38,310 bases of DNA from Lysobacterales bacterium (GCA_015655355.1 JAATFG010000089.1:1-38310), one strand, 5' to 3'. Shown: positions 15,717-24,984, numbered from the stretch's first letter. A program made the numbers and translations. The notes: generated by a model from the letters alone, not told the origin.

Positions 15717-16460
15717 TTACGGCATGTACATGCCGCCGTTGACGTGCAGGGTTTCACCGGTGATGTAGGCCGCGCCGGAGCCGGCGAGGAAAACCACCGC
15801 GTTGGCGATGTCCTGCGGCGAACCAAGGCGCTCCAGCGCGATCTGCTTGAGCAGCGCTTCGCGCGCGGCTTCGGGCAAATCCTTGGTCATGTCGGTTTCG
15901 ATGAAGCCCGGCGCCACGGTATTGACGGTGACGCCGCGCGAACCGATTTCCTTCGCCAGCGACTTGCCGAAGGCGATGATGCCGGCCTTCGCCGCCGCGT
16001 AGTTCGCCTGCCCCGCGTTGCCGGTCACCCCGATCACCGACGCGATGTTGATGATGCGGCCCTTGCGCGCCTTCATCATCCCGCGCATCACCGCCTTGCT
16101 GGTGCGGAACACGCTGCTCAAATTGGTGTCGAGGATCGCTTGCCAGTCCTCGTCCTTCATCCGCAGCAGCAGATTGTCGCGGGTGATGCCGGCGTTGTTG
16201 ACCAGGATCGACACCGGGCCGAATTCTTTCGCGATCGCGTCGATCAGCGCATCGACCTCCCCGCCCTTGGACACGTCGAGCACGCGGCCCGTGCCGCCAT
16301 GCGCGGCGAGGCGTTCGGCGATCGACTTCGCGCCGTTCCCGCTGGTCGCGGTGCCGATCACGGTCGCGCCCTGCGCGGCCAGCGTGTCGGCGATCGCCGC
16401 GCCGATGCCGCGCGTGGCGCCGGTGACCAGCGCGATTTCGCCTTTCAATGCGTCACTCAT
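15717..16460 (-). CDS. fabG: 3-oxoacyl-[ACP] reductase (FabG)
   Basis: NADPH-dependent short-chain dehydrogenase that reduces 3-oxoacyl-ACP. 247 residues with cofactor motif [14 protein letters not shown], the active-site Ser in NIASVIG and YxxxK in YAAAKAG, ending HVNGGMYMP. The ATG at 16460 overlaps the fabD stop; a Met two codons upstream is possible. Confidence 0.97.
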   Translation of the reverse strand: MSDALKGEIALVTGATRGIGAAIADTLAAQGATVIGTATSGNGAKSIAERLAAHGGTGRVLDVSKGGEVDALIDAIAKEFGPVSILVNNAGITRDNLLLRMKDEDWQAILDTNLSSVFRTSKAVMRGMMKARKGRIINIASVIGVTGNAGQANYAAAKAGIIAFGKSLAKEIGSRGVTVNTVAPGFIETDMTKDLPEAAREALLKQIALERLGSPQDIANAVVFLAGSGAAYITGETLHVNGGMYMP

Positions 16461-17398
16461 TTCCATTCCTCCACAGCGCCGGCGAAATCGCCCGGCGTCG
16501 CCAGCGAACGCGCGTCCAGCGTCTTGTCGATGCGCTTGACCAGGCCGGCCAGCACCTTGCCCGGGCCGCATTCGGCGATGCGCGTCGCGCCGTTCGCAGC
16601 CAGCGCCTGCACGCACGAGGTCCACTGCACCGGCAGGTACAACTGGCGCACCAGCGCATCGCGGATCGCCTCGGCGCCATCGTGCACTTTCGCATCCACG
16701 TTCTGCACCACCGGCCATTGCGGCGCGTGCCACGGCAGGCCTTGCATGGTTTCGTTAAGGCGGTTCGCCGCTTCGCGCATCAGCGGCGTGTGCGACGGCA
16801 CGCTCACCGCCAGCTTCACCGCCTTGCGCACGCCGCGCGCGGACAGCAGCGCCAGCGCGCGATCGACCGCCGCCGCATCGCCACCGATCACGATCTGCCC
16901 GGGCGAATTGAAATTCGCCGGCACCACGACCTGCGAACCGGACGCCTCCCTGCACACGTCGGCAACCAGCGCATCGTCGGCGCCGAGCACCGCGGCCATC
17001 GCGCCGACGCCTTCCGGCGCCGCCGCCTGCATCAACTGGCCGCGCACGCGCACCAGATGCGCGCCATCCTGCAGCGACAACGCGCCGGCTGCCACCAGCG
17101 CGGTGTATTCGCCGAGGCTGTGGCCGGCCAGCTGCGCCGGCTGCGCGCCGCCTTGCTGCCGCCATGCGCGCCACACCGCGATGCCCGCGGCCAGCAGCGC
17201 CGGCTGGGTGTATTCGGTGCGGTTGAGCATTTCTTCCGGGCCACCCTGCGACAGCGCCCACAAATCGACGCCCGCACCTTCCGAAGCCTCGGCGAAGGTC
17301 TCGCGCACGACCGGATGCAATTCGGACAATTCGGCGAGCATGCCGAGCGATTGCGAACCCTGGCCGGGGAAAACGAAGGCAAGCATCGAAGTGGTCAC
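16457..17398 (-). CDS. fabD: Malonyl-CoA:ACP transacylase (FabD)
   Basis: Loads malonyl groups onto ACP. With the GTG at 17398 the protein is 313 residues, starting (V)TTSMLAFVFPGQGSQ, in line with relatives that have a few residues before AFVFPGQGSQ; ATG 17386 would shorten it by four. Catalytic Ser94 lies in GHSLGEYTA, the oxyanion Gln in PGQGSQ and the catalytic His in VPSHTPLM. It overlaps fabG by four bases. Confidence 0.95.
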   Translation of the reverse strand: MTTSMLAFVFPGQGSQSLGMLAELSELHPVVRETFAEASEGAGVDLWALSQGGPEEMLNRTEYTQPALLAAGIAVWRAWRQQGGAQPAQLAGHSLGEYTALVAAGALSLQDGAHLVRVRGQLMQAAAPEGVGAMAAVLGADDALVADVCREASGSQVVVPANFNSPGQIVIGGDAAAVDRALALLSARGVRKAVKLAVSVPSHTPLMREAANRLNETMQGLPWHAPQWPVVQNVDAKVHDGAEAIRDALVRQLYLPVQWTSCVQALAANGATRIAECGPGKVLAGLVKRIDKTLDARSLATPGDFAGAVEEWK

Positions 17399-17490
17399 GC
17401 AATAGTCCGTCGCTGAAAACAGGCGGCGATGATACGTGCGAAACCCGCGAATTGTCTGTACCCGGGCGTATGCGCACGCCCGCAAGGTAC

Positions 17491-18282
17491 TCAGGTGAAC
17501 AGTTTGAGCAGATCGAATTCGCCGTCGGGCAACCAGTCGATCCACAGCGCGAGACCGAGCACCACGGCCAGTGCGCTGGCGGCCCGCACCACGAACACCG
17601 CCTGCGCCGCCAGGCTCATGTAGCGGCCCAGATGGCTGCCGACGCGCGCGAAGCGGTCCATGCGCGTGGCGACGTGGTGCGCATGCGCGACGACGGCCTC
17701 GCTTTCGTCGCCCAGGTGCTCGTGCAACACCGCGGTGAGCGCCTGCGCGCGGCCTTCGTAGCGCTTGGACGCGCCATAGGCGAAATACAGCCAGTCGCGC
17801 GCCTGGGCCTGCGCCAGGGTCATCACTTCCAGCGGGTCTTCCTCGACGTCGATGAAGCCGATGCGCTTGCCGTCGAAGGTGATGTTGCGCGGCACCGGCT
17901 GGCCGAAATAGGCACCGGCATGGTGCGCGTCGCGGATTGCGTCGGCCGCGGCGGCGGTCAGCGCATCCAGCCGCGCCGGATCGTTGGCCGCATCGCGCAT
18001 GCACGCCGCCAGCGACGTGCCGAGGTCGCCGAGGATCAGGGTCGCCTTGCCGTCGCCGAGCACCTCCGGCACGCGCACGCCCTGCGCGCGCAACTCGCCG
18101 AGGCGGCGCAACTCGGTCTGCTTGGCGCATTCGCCGGCGTAATGCGGCGGCGGCCTCAACGCGGCGACGTCGAGCCGGTCGGCGACGCGGCCGAACAGGC
18201 GTTGCGCCAGGTCGCGGTGATGGCTCGGCTCGTATTGCTTCAACCAGGCGCGTTGGCCCTGGAAATTGATCTTCTGGATCAT
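17491..18282 (-). CDS. Kinase-like membrane-anchored protein with altered catalytic loop
   Basis: A 263-residue protein with the layout of small atypical kinases (Bud32/InaA-like). Visible landmarks: a beta-3 Lys (Lys15 in AWLKQYE), an alpha-C Glu (Glu57 in KQTELRRL), a hinge LILGDLGTSL (82-91), a catalytic-loop equivalent HHAGAYFGQPVPRN (120-133) and a metal-binding GFIDVEED (142-149). Where active kinases have HGD with Asp five residues before Asn, this has FGQ with Gln128 before Asn133. A hydrophobic helix near the C-terminus (about 228-252) probably anchors it to the membrane. It has its own predicted promoter and lies between fabH and fabD. The substrate is unknown; a lipid or lipopolysaccharide role is only inference. 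Confidence 0.8.
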   Translation of the reverse strand: MIQKINFQGQRAWLKQYEPSHHRDLAQRLFGRVADRLDVAALRPPPHYAGECAKQTELRRLGELRAQGVRVPEVLGDGKATLILGDLGTSLAACMRDAANDPARLDALTAAAADAIRDAHHAGAYFGQPVPRNITFDGKRIGFIDVEEDPLEVMTLAQAQARDWLYFAYGASKRYEGRAQALTAVLHEHLGDESEAVVAHAHHVATRMDRFARVGSHLGRYMSLAAQAVFVVRAASALAVVLGLALWIDWLPDGEFDLLKLFT

Positions 18283-18332
18283 TGCTGCATCTTCCGGCGG
18301 CCTTCGAGGGGGAACCCAAGCCACATCGAAAA

Positions 18333-18362
18333 ATTGTAATGAAAATGTCGTCGACCAGTTAA
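18333..18362 (-). promoter_or_regulatory. Candidate promoter of the kinase-like gene
   Basis: On the minus strand TTAACT (18357-18362) and TACAAT (18333-18338) are 18 bases apart, in an A/T-rich patch that stands out from the GC-rich surroundings, about 50 bases before the ATG. It lies downstream of the fabH terminator. Confidence 0.6.
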
Positions 18363-18441
18363 AACCCCTGGTAAACGCTGCGTCGCGCTGATGGTGCAAA
18401 TGACCCGACGGCAGGGTCATCCGTCTGCGTCTGGCGGCAAC

Positions 18442-18465
18442 AAAAAAGCCGCGAATCGCGGCTTT
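18442..18465 (-). terminator. Intrinsic terminator after fabH
   Basis: On the minus strand a 9-bp stem, AAAGCCGCG with CGCGGCTTT and a 3-base loop, runs into six T, about 30 bases after the fabH stop. It splits the yceD-rpmF-fabH unit from the kinase-like gene and fabD. Confidence 0.9.
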
Positions 18466-18493
18466 CCCGTCGCACGCCGGCAGCCGCCGGAAC

Positions 18494-19480
18494 TCAGTAG
18501 CGCAACAGCGCCGAGCCCCAGGTGAAACCGCCGCCGAAGGCTTCCAGCAGCAGCAACTGGCCGCGCTTGACCTTGCCCGAGCGCACCGCCGCGTCCAGCG
18601 CCAGCGGCACCGAGGCGGACGAGGTATTGCCATGCTTGTCGACGGTGACGACGACCTGGTCCATCGACATTTCCAGGCGCTTGGCGGTCGCTTCGATGAT
18701 GCGCAGGTTGGCCTGGTGCGGGATCAGCCAGTCCAGATCGTGCTTGTCCAGGCCATTGGCGCGCAAGGTTTCGTCGACCACGCCGTCGAGCGCCTTGACC
18801 GCGTACTTGAACACGTCGCTGCCCTTCATCTGGATGCCGAGGCCGGCATTCGGCTTGCTGTTGTCGAAGCCGGCGGACACGCCCACCGGGCAGGTCAGCA
18901 AATCCTTCTTGCTGCCGTCGGCGTGCAGGTGGGTGCTGAGGATGCCGGTTTCGGCATCGGCCTTGAGCACGACCGCGCCGGCGCCGTCGCCGAACAGCAC
19001 GCAGGTGGTGCGTTCGGTCCAGTCGACGATGCGGGTCAGGGTTTCGGTGCCGATGACGAGGATGGTTTTCGCGTCGCCGGTGCGGATGAACTTGTCGGCC
19101 ACGCTCAACGCGAACAGGAAGCCCGAGCATGCCGCGTTGACGTCCATCGCCGCGCAGCCTTCGGCGCCGAGCAGGATCTGGATCAGGCACGCGGTCGACG
19201 GGAACACCAGGTCCGGCGTGGTGGTGCCGACGAGGATCATGTCCAGATCGGCGGCGGCGACACCGGCCGCTTCCAGCGCGCGGATCGCGGCCTCATAGCC
19301 AAGATCGCTGCTGGTCTGGCCCTTGGCCGCGATGTGGCGCTCCTTGATGCCGGTACGCGACTGGATCCATTCGTCGCTGGTTTCGACGATCTTCTCCAGA
19401 TCGGCGTTGGTCAGCACCTTCTCGGGCAGGTAGCTGCCGGTGCCGGCGATGCGGGAATGGATACGGCCCGACTGGGTCAT
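18494..19480 (-). CDS. fabH: 3-oxoacyl-[ACP] synthase III (FabH)
   Basis: Starts fatty-acid synthesis by condensing acetyl-CoA (or branched acyl-CoA) with malonyl-ACP. 328 residues. Catalytic Cys118 in NAACSGF, His in IPHQANLRI and Asn in KHGNTSSAS are all present, as is the C-terminal [13 protein letters not shown]. It follows rpmF directly; no plsX gene lies between them. Confidence 0.97.
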   Translation of the reverse strand: MTQSGRIHSRIAGTGSYLPEKVLTNADLEKIVETSDEWIQSRTGIKERHIAAKGQTSSDLGYEAAIRALEAAGVAAADLDMILVGTTTPDLVFPSTACLIQILLGAEGCAAMDVNAACSGFLFALSVADKFIRTGDAKTILVIGTETLTRIVDWTERTTCVLFGDGAGAVVLKADAETGILSTHLHADGSKKDLLTCPVGVSAGFDNSKPNAGLGIQMKGSDVFKYAVKALDGVVDETLRANGLDKHDLDWLIPHQANLRIIEATAKRLEMSMDQVVVTVDKHGNTSSASVPLALDAAVRSGKVKRGQLLLLEAFGGGFTWGSALLRY

Positions 19481-19610
19481 GGAAACGTCCTCTGGAATCG
19501 GCTGCGCCACGCCAATGCGGCCGCGCATGGGGAAAGTGTCATTTTACGGACACGACGAAGGGCCGGCAGTTTACTGCCAGCCCCGTCCAACGCAATGGAA
19601 CTGCGTCAAC

Positions 19611-19808
19611 TTATTCTTCGTCGGCAACGACCGCGGACTTGGCGTTGATCACCTTCTTGCCGCGATAGAAGCCATCGGCGGTGACGTGGTGACGGATGTG
19701 CACTTCGCCGCTGGTCGGGTCGGTCGACAGCTGCTTGGCGGTGAGGGCGTCGTGCGAACGGCGCTGGCCGCGGCGGGACTGGGAGACGCGGGATTTCTGG
19801 ACAGCCAT
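19611..19808 (-). CDS. rpmF: 50S ribosomal protein L32
   Basis: 65 residues, [20 protein letters not shown], the usual L32 N-terminus. It has no cysteines, so it is the zinc-free form common in gammaproteobacteria. It lies between yceD and fabH, its conserved place. Confidence 0.98.
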   Translation of the reverse strand: MAVQKSRVSQSRRGQRRSHDALTAKQLSTDPTSGEVHIRHHVTADGFYRGKKVINAKSAVVADEE

Positions 19809-19884
19809 GGTATTGCTCCGATAACGAGTTGGATCTAGTGGTTTTTTAGTTGTACTGCATTAAAAAATGCTGCCATCTAGAGGG

Positions 19885-20421
19885 TCAGTTTTTCTTCAAC
19901 GGCGCAAGCGCCGCGAAGGGGCTGGCTTTCGCCAGTTCTTGTTCCTGCACCGGCCAGTCGCGCTCGACCGGTTCGGAATCCGGGTTCACCGGCACGGCGG
20001 GAACCGCCAGCACCAGTTCGTCTTCAATCAAGTCCAGCAACCGCAGTTGCCCGTCTTCGGCCACCAGCAGCGCTTCGTACTCGGCGGTCAAACCGGCTTC
20101 GTCCGCTTCGTCGCGAATCAGGCCGAGCCGCTGCACGATGCGCACCGGCAGTTCGAAACGCTTCAGGTTGCGCTGGCATTCCAGCGGCAACTCGGCACTC
20201 ACGCGCAATTCCACGTAGGGAATCCGCAGCGGGTCGGTATCGAACTGCAGATGGAACTCCGCCATCTCGCCTTGCGCATCGAACAGCAAGCCCTGCAAGC
20301 GGGCGAAAGCCGACAGCGGCACGCGACCGGAAAAGCTGCGGCGAGCCGCGACCATGCGCCATGCATCCACCTGCTCTGGCACCGAATTGCCGGGGTTCGA
20401 GCTGGCAGGTCCGACGGACAT
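19885..20421 (-). CDS. yceD: YceD/DUF177 family protein (23S rRNA accumulation)
   Basis: 178 residues with the DUF177 pattern: LECQRNLKRFELPV, an acidic middle (IRDEADEAG) and DLIEDELVLAVPAVPV. The family lies upstream of rpmF almost everywhere and is linked to 23S rRNA accumulation or processing. The ATG at 20421 is only nine bases downstream of a strong -10, so the mRNA is predicted to be almost leaderless. It is transcribed away from maf. Confidence 0.93.
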   Translation of the reverse strand: MSVGPASSNPGNSVPEQVDAWRMVAARRSFSGRVPLSAFARLQGLLFDAQGEMAEFHLQFDTDPLRIPYVELRVSAELPLECQRNLKRFELPVRIVQRLGLIRDEADEAGLTAEYEALLVAEDGQLRLLDLIEDELVLAVPAVPVNPDSEPVERDWPVQEQELAKASPFAALAPLKKN

Positions 20422-20430
20422 AAGCCGCAC

Positions 20431-20459
20431 ATTATCAAAGGCTTGCCCGGCCCTGTCAA
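20431..20459 (-). promoter_or_regulatory. Strong sigma-70 promoter of yceD-rpmF-fabH
   Basis: On the minus strand a perfect TTGACA (20454-20459), a 17-base spacer and GATAAT (20431-20436). Transcription should start around 20424, just before the yceD ATG at 20421. Confidence 0.85.
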
Positions 20460-20560
20460 ACTGCTTGCCCGGCATCGTGGCGGCGCCCACTTGGCCGCAC
20501 GCCGGCGAACAGGCAGACTTCGCGACGCACGTCACGTCCTGAACCCTTCTGCATAAGGAA

Positions 20561-21145
20561 ATGCCCAGTCCGCCCTCTCCCCTGCTGCTGGCCTCGACCT
20601 CGCGCTATCGCCGCGAGTTGCTCGAACGCCTGCGCCTGAACTTCCATGTCGCCCGCCCCGAGGTCGACGAAACGCCCCTGCCGGCGGAAACCGCGAGCAA
20701 GCTGGCCGCACGTCTGGCCCACGCCAAGGCGCAGGCAATCTCGACCCGGCAGCCGGGCGGTTGGGTGATCGGCTCGGACCAGGCCGCCGAACTGGACAAG
20801 ACCCTCCTCGGCAAGCCCGGCACCCGCGCCGCCGCCATCACCCAGTTGCAGGCGATGTCCGGGCGCAAGGTGCGCTTCCTTACCGGCGTGTGCCTGCTGC
20901 GCGGCGAGGTCCGCTTCGAGGCGCTGGACACCACCACGGTGCATTTCCGTACCCTGGACGAGGCCGAGATCGAGCGCTATGTCGACGCCGAACAACCACT
21001 GGACTGTGCCGGCAGCTTCAAGAGCGAAGGCCTCGGCATCAGCCTGTTCGAGGCGATCGAAAGCCGCGACCCGACCGCGCTGATCGGCCTGCCGATGATC
21101 GCGCTGTGCGGCATGCTGCGCCAGGCCGGCTTTCCGCTTCCCTGA
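20561..21145 (+). CDS. Maf-family nucleotide pyrophosphatase, YceF type
   Basis: House-cleaning hydrolase of modified nucleotides; the YceF subgroup prefers 7-methyl-GTP. 194 residues with LLLASTSRYRRELL, DETPLP, GSDQAAELD, GKPGT and the catalytic region SFKSEGLG. It is divergent from yceD. The stop is three bases from the stop of the convergent glycosyltransferase gene, so no separate terminator fits between them. Confidence 0.93.
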   Translation: MPSPPSPLLLASTSRYRRELLERLRLNFHVARPEVDETPLPAETASKLAARLAHAKAQAISTRQPGGWVIGSDQAAELDKTLLGKPGTRAAAITQLQAMSGRKVRFLTGVCLLRGEVRFEALDTTTVHFRTLDEAEIERYVDAEQPLDCAGSFKSEGLGISLFEAIESRDPTALIGLPMIALCGMLRQAGFPLP

Positions 21146-21148
21146 GCT

Positions 21149-23008
21149 TCACCGCGCGATGCGGATCGCGCGCTCCTCCCAGACTTCATCGCGGCCGTCG
21201 TTGCCGTGCACGACCATGCCCAGCCAATGCGTGCCGGGCGCGAAGCCCGCGGCATCGACACGCGCATGGAAGCCCACGCGCGGCGACCTGCCTTCCAGCA
21301 GGTGCGGATCGCGCGAACGCTGCGCGTAGAACGCGACCGGCAAATCGTCGATGTCGCCGTAGTGCGCTTCGGCGACGGGCTTGCCATCGAGGGTGACCGT
21401 CACTGCGCGCACACCGACCGCATCCTTGATCGCCCAGCCGCTGACCTCGAAATGCGCAGGTACTTGCGCGTTGTTCTTCGGCACGTCGAAATACGCCTGC
21501 GCCGGCGCGCCGCACATGCCGGCATCGGTTCCCGGCCATGCCGGAAACCGGAACAGCAACCAGCGCTGCGCGCCGTGATCGATGTTGACCACGCGTGGCG
21601 GCGGCAACGGGCCGACTTGCCGGCACAGATCCGCGTAATGGTCGACCAATTCGCGAAACTTCACGTCGCTGCTGCTGGCGATCAGCAACATCGGCGGCTT
21701 GCGCGTCCGCATCTCCTGCAGTTGCCATAGCTGCAACTGCGGCGCGCGGCCGTGCTTGTGGTTGAGCGGATGGTCCAACACGGCGACATCCGCATCGCCC
21801 AGCGCGAAACCGAGTTCGGCGCCGATCTTGAAATTGTCGGCGAGCAGCGTCGTGCCCGCCGGCATCGATGCGCGTTCTTCGCGCACGGCCTGCGCCAATT
21901 CGCTCCAACCGGCGAAGTTGTACGGGTAATACTTGCTGCCGGCCTGCTGCGCGCGCCATGCCGGAATCGACAGCAACAGGTAATAGCCGAACGTCAGCAG
22001 CAAGCCCAGCGCCGCGCAAATCCATGCCGCACGTCGCCACGCCGGCCTCCATGCCTGCAACTGCGGCGGCAGCACCAGCAGCAGGGCGAGGAAGCCGGGC
22101 AGCGTCCAGTGGAAACTCACCCGCTGGCTGTCGGCGAAAAAGCCGAGCAGGAAATACGCCAGTGTCGAGCCGCCACCGAACAAGGCGAACCATCGCCATT
22201 GCACGTTTGCCTCCGGCTTGCGCGCGCACCATGCCGCCTGCGCCATCGCCCACAGCAACAAGGGCGTGGCCATGCCCGCCTGCAGCAGCACGAACACGCC
22301 GCCACGCCACTGGAACTGCCACGGATTGCGCTCGATCAGCTGGAAGCGCAGCCCGGCATCGGCGTGGCCCAGGTTCCACAGCAGCAACGGCAGCCAGGCG
22401 ACCGCGCCCACGGCGAATGCCGGCCACGCGCGCCGATCGCGCAACAGCTTCCTGCCCGCCGGCAGCATCGACAAGGCGATCAGCCCGATCGCGATCACGC
22501 CGGCGAAGCGGTAATGGCTGAGCGCGCCGACCGCCAGGCCGCAGGCCAATTCGGCCAAGGCACGCGGTTCGATGCCGCGCAACAGCCGCGCACAGGCATC
22601 CAGGCACGCCACCGTCGCCAGCGCCATCGGCACGTCGGGCAAGGCCATCACGCCGAGCGTCGCCGGCAGCGGCATCAGCAACACCAGCAGGCCCGTGCGT
22701 GCGCCGTTTTCCGCTCCGAACTCGCGCGTCGCGATACGCGCCAGCCAGCACGGCAACAGCGCGCCGAGCAGCAGGAACGGCGCACGCAACGCGAGCACGT
22801 GGTTGCCGCCGAGTGCAACGCCGAGACGACACAGCCATGCGGTCAAGCCGGGCAAGTCCGAATACGCCCAGGCCAGGTGCCGGCCTTCCTGCCAGTAGAA
22901 CGCCTCGTCGACGAACAACGGCAGGCACGCGGCAACCCACAACTTGATTGCGGTCACGAATAGCCACAGCCACACGAACGAACGCCACGCACGCAGGTCA
23001 AGACGCAT
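21149..23008 (-). CDS. GT39/ArnT-like membrane glycosyltransferase with extra C-terminal domain
   Basis: A 619-residue polytopic protein of the PMT_2 (GT39/GT83) type, which transfers sugars from polyprenyl-phosphate donors in the periplasm. The first loop holds the acidic motif FVDEAFYWQEGRHLAWAYSD and the first 360 or so residues are about ten membrane helices. After the catalytic region and a soluble domain, the last 120 or so residues (from about 500) look like a beta-rich module: FEVSGWAIKDAVGVRAVTV and GFHARVDAAGFAPGTHWLGM resemble a carbohydrate-binding or Ig-like fold. The acceptor is unknown. Confidence 0.85.
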   Translation of the reverse strand: MRLDLRAWRSFVWLWLFVTAIKLWVAACLPLFVDEAFYWQEGRHLAWAYSDLPGLTAWLCRLGVALGGNHVLALRAPFLLLGALLPCWLARIATREFGAENGARTGLLVLLMPLPATLGVMALPDVPMALATVACLDACARLLRGIEPRALAELACGLAVGALSHYRFAGVIAIGLIALSMLPAGRKLLRDRRAWPAFAVGAVAWLPLLLWNLGHADAGLRFQLIERNPWQFQWRGGVFVLLQAGMATPLLLWAMAQAAWCARKPEANVQWRWFALFGGGSTLAYFLLGFFADSQRVSFHWTLPGFLALLLVLPPQLQAWRPAWRRAAWICAALGLLLTFGYYLLLSIPAWRAQQAGSKYYPYNFAGWSELAQAVREERASMPAGTTLLADNFKIGAELGFALGDADVAVLDHPLNHKHGRAPQLQLWQLQEMRTRKPPMLLIASSSDVKFRELVDHYADLCRQVGPLPPPRVVNIDHGAQRWLLFRFPAWPGTDAGMCGAPAQAYFDVPKNNAQVPAHFEVSGWAIKDAVGVRAVTVTLDGKPVAEAHYGDIDDLPVAFYAQRSRDPHLLEGRSPRVGFHARVDAAGFAPGTHWLGMVVHGNDGRDEVWEERAIRIAR

Positions 23009-23062
23009 GTTTTCGTTCCGTGTTCCCGATTAGACTGCCATGGTGATCGAGGATCGTTGACG

Positions 23063-24016
23063 ATGGCCGCTGCCGACTCCCCCGCCGAACCGGTGATGTT
23101 ATCCGACAAGCTGCGCACTTCGCTGCTCGACGCGCAAGCGCAAGTGAACCGGCTGGTGCTGGGCAAGCCGAACGAAGTGCGCCTGGCCTTCGTCGCGCTG
23201 CTGGCCGACGGACACTTGCTGATCGAGGATCTGCCGGGCCTCGGCAAGACCACGCTGGCACACGCGCTGGCGGCGACGCTGGGCCTGGATTTCCAGCGCG
23301 TGCAATTCACCTCCGACCTGCTGCCGGCCGACGTGCTCGGCGTGTCGGTGTACGACAACGCCGCGCGCGAATTCCGTTTCCATCCCGGCCCGGTGTTCGC
23401 CCACGTGTTGCTGGCCGACGAAATCAACCGCGCGCCGCCGCGCACGCAGAGTTCGCTGCTCGAGGCGATGGCCGAGCATCAGGTCACCCTCGACGGCCAG
23501 ACCCGCGCCCTGCCCGATCCGTTCTTCGTCATCGCCACGCAGAATCCGGTCGACCTGAGCGGCACGTTCCCGCTGCCGGATTCGCAGCTTGACCGCTTCC
23601 TGCTGCGGCTCTCGCTCGGCTATCCGAACGCCGACGCCGAACGCGCCCTGCTCGCCGGCGACGAACGCCGCGCGCTGATCGCGCAACTCAAGCCGCTGCT
23701 GTCGGCCGATGACGTGCGCGCCTTGCGCAACGCCGTGCAGCAAGTGCATGCGAGCGCAGCGCTGATCGCCTACGTGCAGGCGCTGCTGGCGCGCAGCCGC
23801 GACCATCCGGGCGTGCGCGTCGGCCTGTCGCCGCGCGCCGGCCTCGCCCTGCTGCGCGCGGCGCGCGCGCATGCGCTGCTGCTCGGGCGCAAGCACGTGT
23901 TGCCGGAGGACGTGCAGGCGCTGTTCCCGGCGGTCGCCGCGCATCGCCTCGTCGCCGAAGCCGGCAACACGGCGGCGCTGGCGAAAGCGATCCTGTACGC
24001 CGTGCCCGTGGATTGA
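23063..24016 (+). CDS. MoxR-family AAA+ ATPase
   Basis: Chaperone-like ATPase, 317 residues from ATG 23063 (GAGGA about ten bases upstream). Walker A LPGLGKTTLAHAL, Walker B LLADEINRAPPRTQSSLLEAM, sensor I FVIATQNPVD and an arginine region FPLPDSQLDRFLLR. MoxR proteins next to DUF58 proteins are thought to help fold or activate partner complexes. The next two genes follow with 2 bases of gap and 8 bases of overlap. Confidence 0.94.
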   Translation: MAAADSPAEPVMLSDKLRTSLLDAQAQVNRLVLGKPNEVRLAFVALLADGHLLIEDLPGLGKTTLAHALAATLGLDFQRVQFTSDLLPADVLGVSVYDNAAREFRFHPGPVFAHVLLADEINRAPPRTQSSLLEAMAEHQVTLDGQTRALPDPFFVIATQNPVDLSGTFPLPDSQLDRFLLRLSLGYPNADAERALLAGDERRALIAQLKPLLSADDVRALRNAVQQVHASAALIAYVQALLARSRDHPGVRVGLSPRAGLALLRAARAHALLLGRKHVLPEDVQALFPAVAAHRLVAEAGNTAALAKAILYAVPVD

Positions 24017-24018
24017 GC

Positions 24019-24984
24019 ATGTCGCTGCGTTCGCGCATCGAGTCGCGTTTTGCGCAATGGATTCGCCCGCGCGCAGCGGAAACCCTGCCGGTGCAGCTAG
24101 ACCGGCGCCGCGTCTACGTGCTGCCGACGCGCTTCGGCCTGTTTTATGCGGGGTTGCTGCTGGCGATGCTGCTCGGCGCGCTGAACTACAACAACAATCC
24201 GGCGCTGCTGCTGGCGCTGTTGCTCGGCACCGCAGGACTGGCGAGCCTGATCGTCGCGCACCTGCAGTTGTCCGGCTTGCGCATCGATGCGATCGGCGCC
24301 GAACCGGTCGCCGCTGGCCAAACCATGCGCGTGCATCTGGCCTTGTCGATGCGCGATGGCCACCTGCGCAGCGGCTTGCGCGCGCGCAGTGGCGACGTGC
24401 TTGCACTGGTACCGTCCAGCAGCAACGAAACCGTCGTGACCTTCGACGTTGCCACGCGCACGCGCGGTTGGTTCGACACTGGCCGCATCCGACTGTTCAC
24501 CACGCAACCGCTCGGACTGGCCGAAGCCTGGTCGTGGACTTGGCCGCGAACCGCACTGCTGGTCTATCCCGCGCCGGAACAGCCCGCGCCGCCGTTGCCG
24601 CCTACGTCCGGCAATGCCAATAGCGCACGCCTGAATCCCGCCGGCGAGGACATGCACCACCTGCGCGCGTACCGCCCGGGCGATGCGCGGCATGCGATCG
24701 CATGGAAGCCTTCGGCGCGGCGCGATACGCTGCTGGTGCGCGAATACGAACAACCGCAAGGCGGCGAATTGCAGCTCGATTGGCAAGCGCTTTCCAGCCT
24801 GCCCTACGAACAACGCATTCGCCGGCTTGCGGCATGGATCGACGCGGCCGAACGCGAAGGCCGGGGTTATCGGTTGACGCTGCCGAACCAGCCCGCGCTC
24901 GGCCCGGCGCAAGGCGCGGCGCATCGCCATGCCTGTCTGCGTGCACTGGCGTTGTTGCCGGCTTTCGACAAGCACGATGGCTGA
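24019..24984 (+). CDS. DUF58 domain protein
   Basis: 321 residues. Two membrane helices near the N-terminus (about 38-75, FGLFYAGLLLAMLLGAL and ALLLALLLGTAGLASLIV), a beta-rich middle and the DUF58 core DMHHLRAYRPGDARHAIAWK with VREYEQPQGGELQLDW. It begins two bases after moxR and overlaps the transglutaminase gene by eight. The family always travels with MoxR ATPases; its biochemical role is not settled. Confidence 0.92.
   Translation: MSLRSRIESRFAQWIRPRAAETLPVQLDRRRVYVLPTRFGLFYAGLLLAMLLGALNYNNNPALLLALLLGTAGLASLIVAHLQLSGLRIDAIGAEPVAAGQTMRVHLALSMRDGHLRSGLRARSGDVLALVPSSSNETVVTFDVATRTRGWFDTGRIRLFTTQPLGLAEAWSWTWPRTALLVYPAPEQPAPPLPPTSGNANSARLNPAGEDMHHLRAYRPGDARHAIAWKPSARRDTLLVREYEQPQGGELQLDWQALSSLPYEQRIRRLAAWIDAAEREGRGYRLTLPNQPALGPAQGAAHRHACLRALALLPAFDKHDG

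Noticed and set aside
17463-17482. Inverted repeat CGGGCGT/ACGCCCG after the kinase-like gene
   Set aside because: No T-run follows in either direction, so it is not a convincing terminator.
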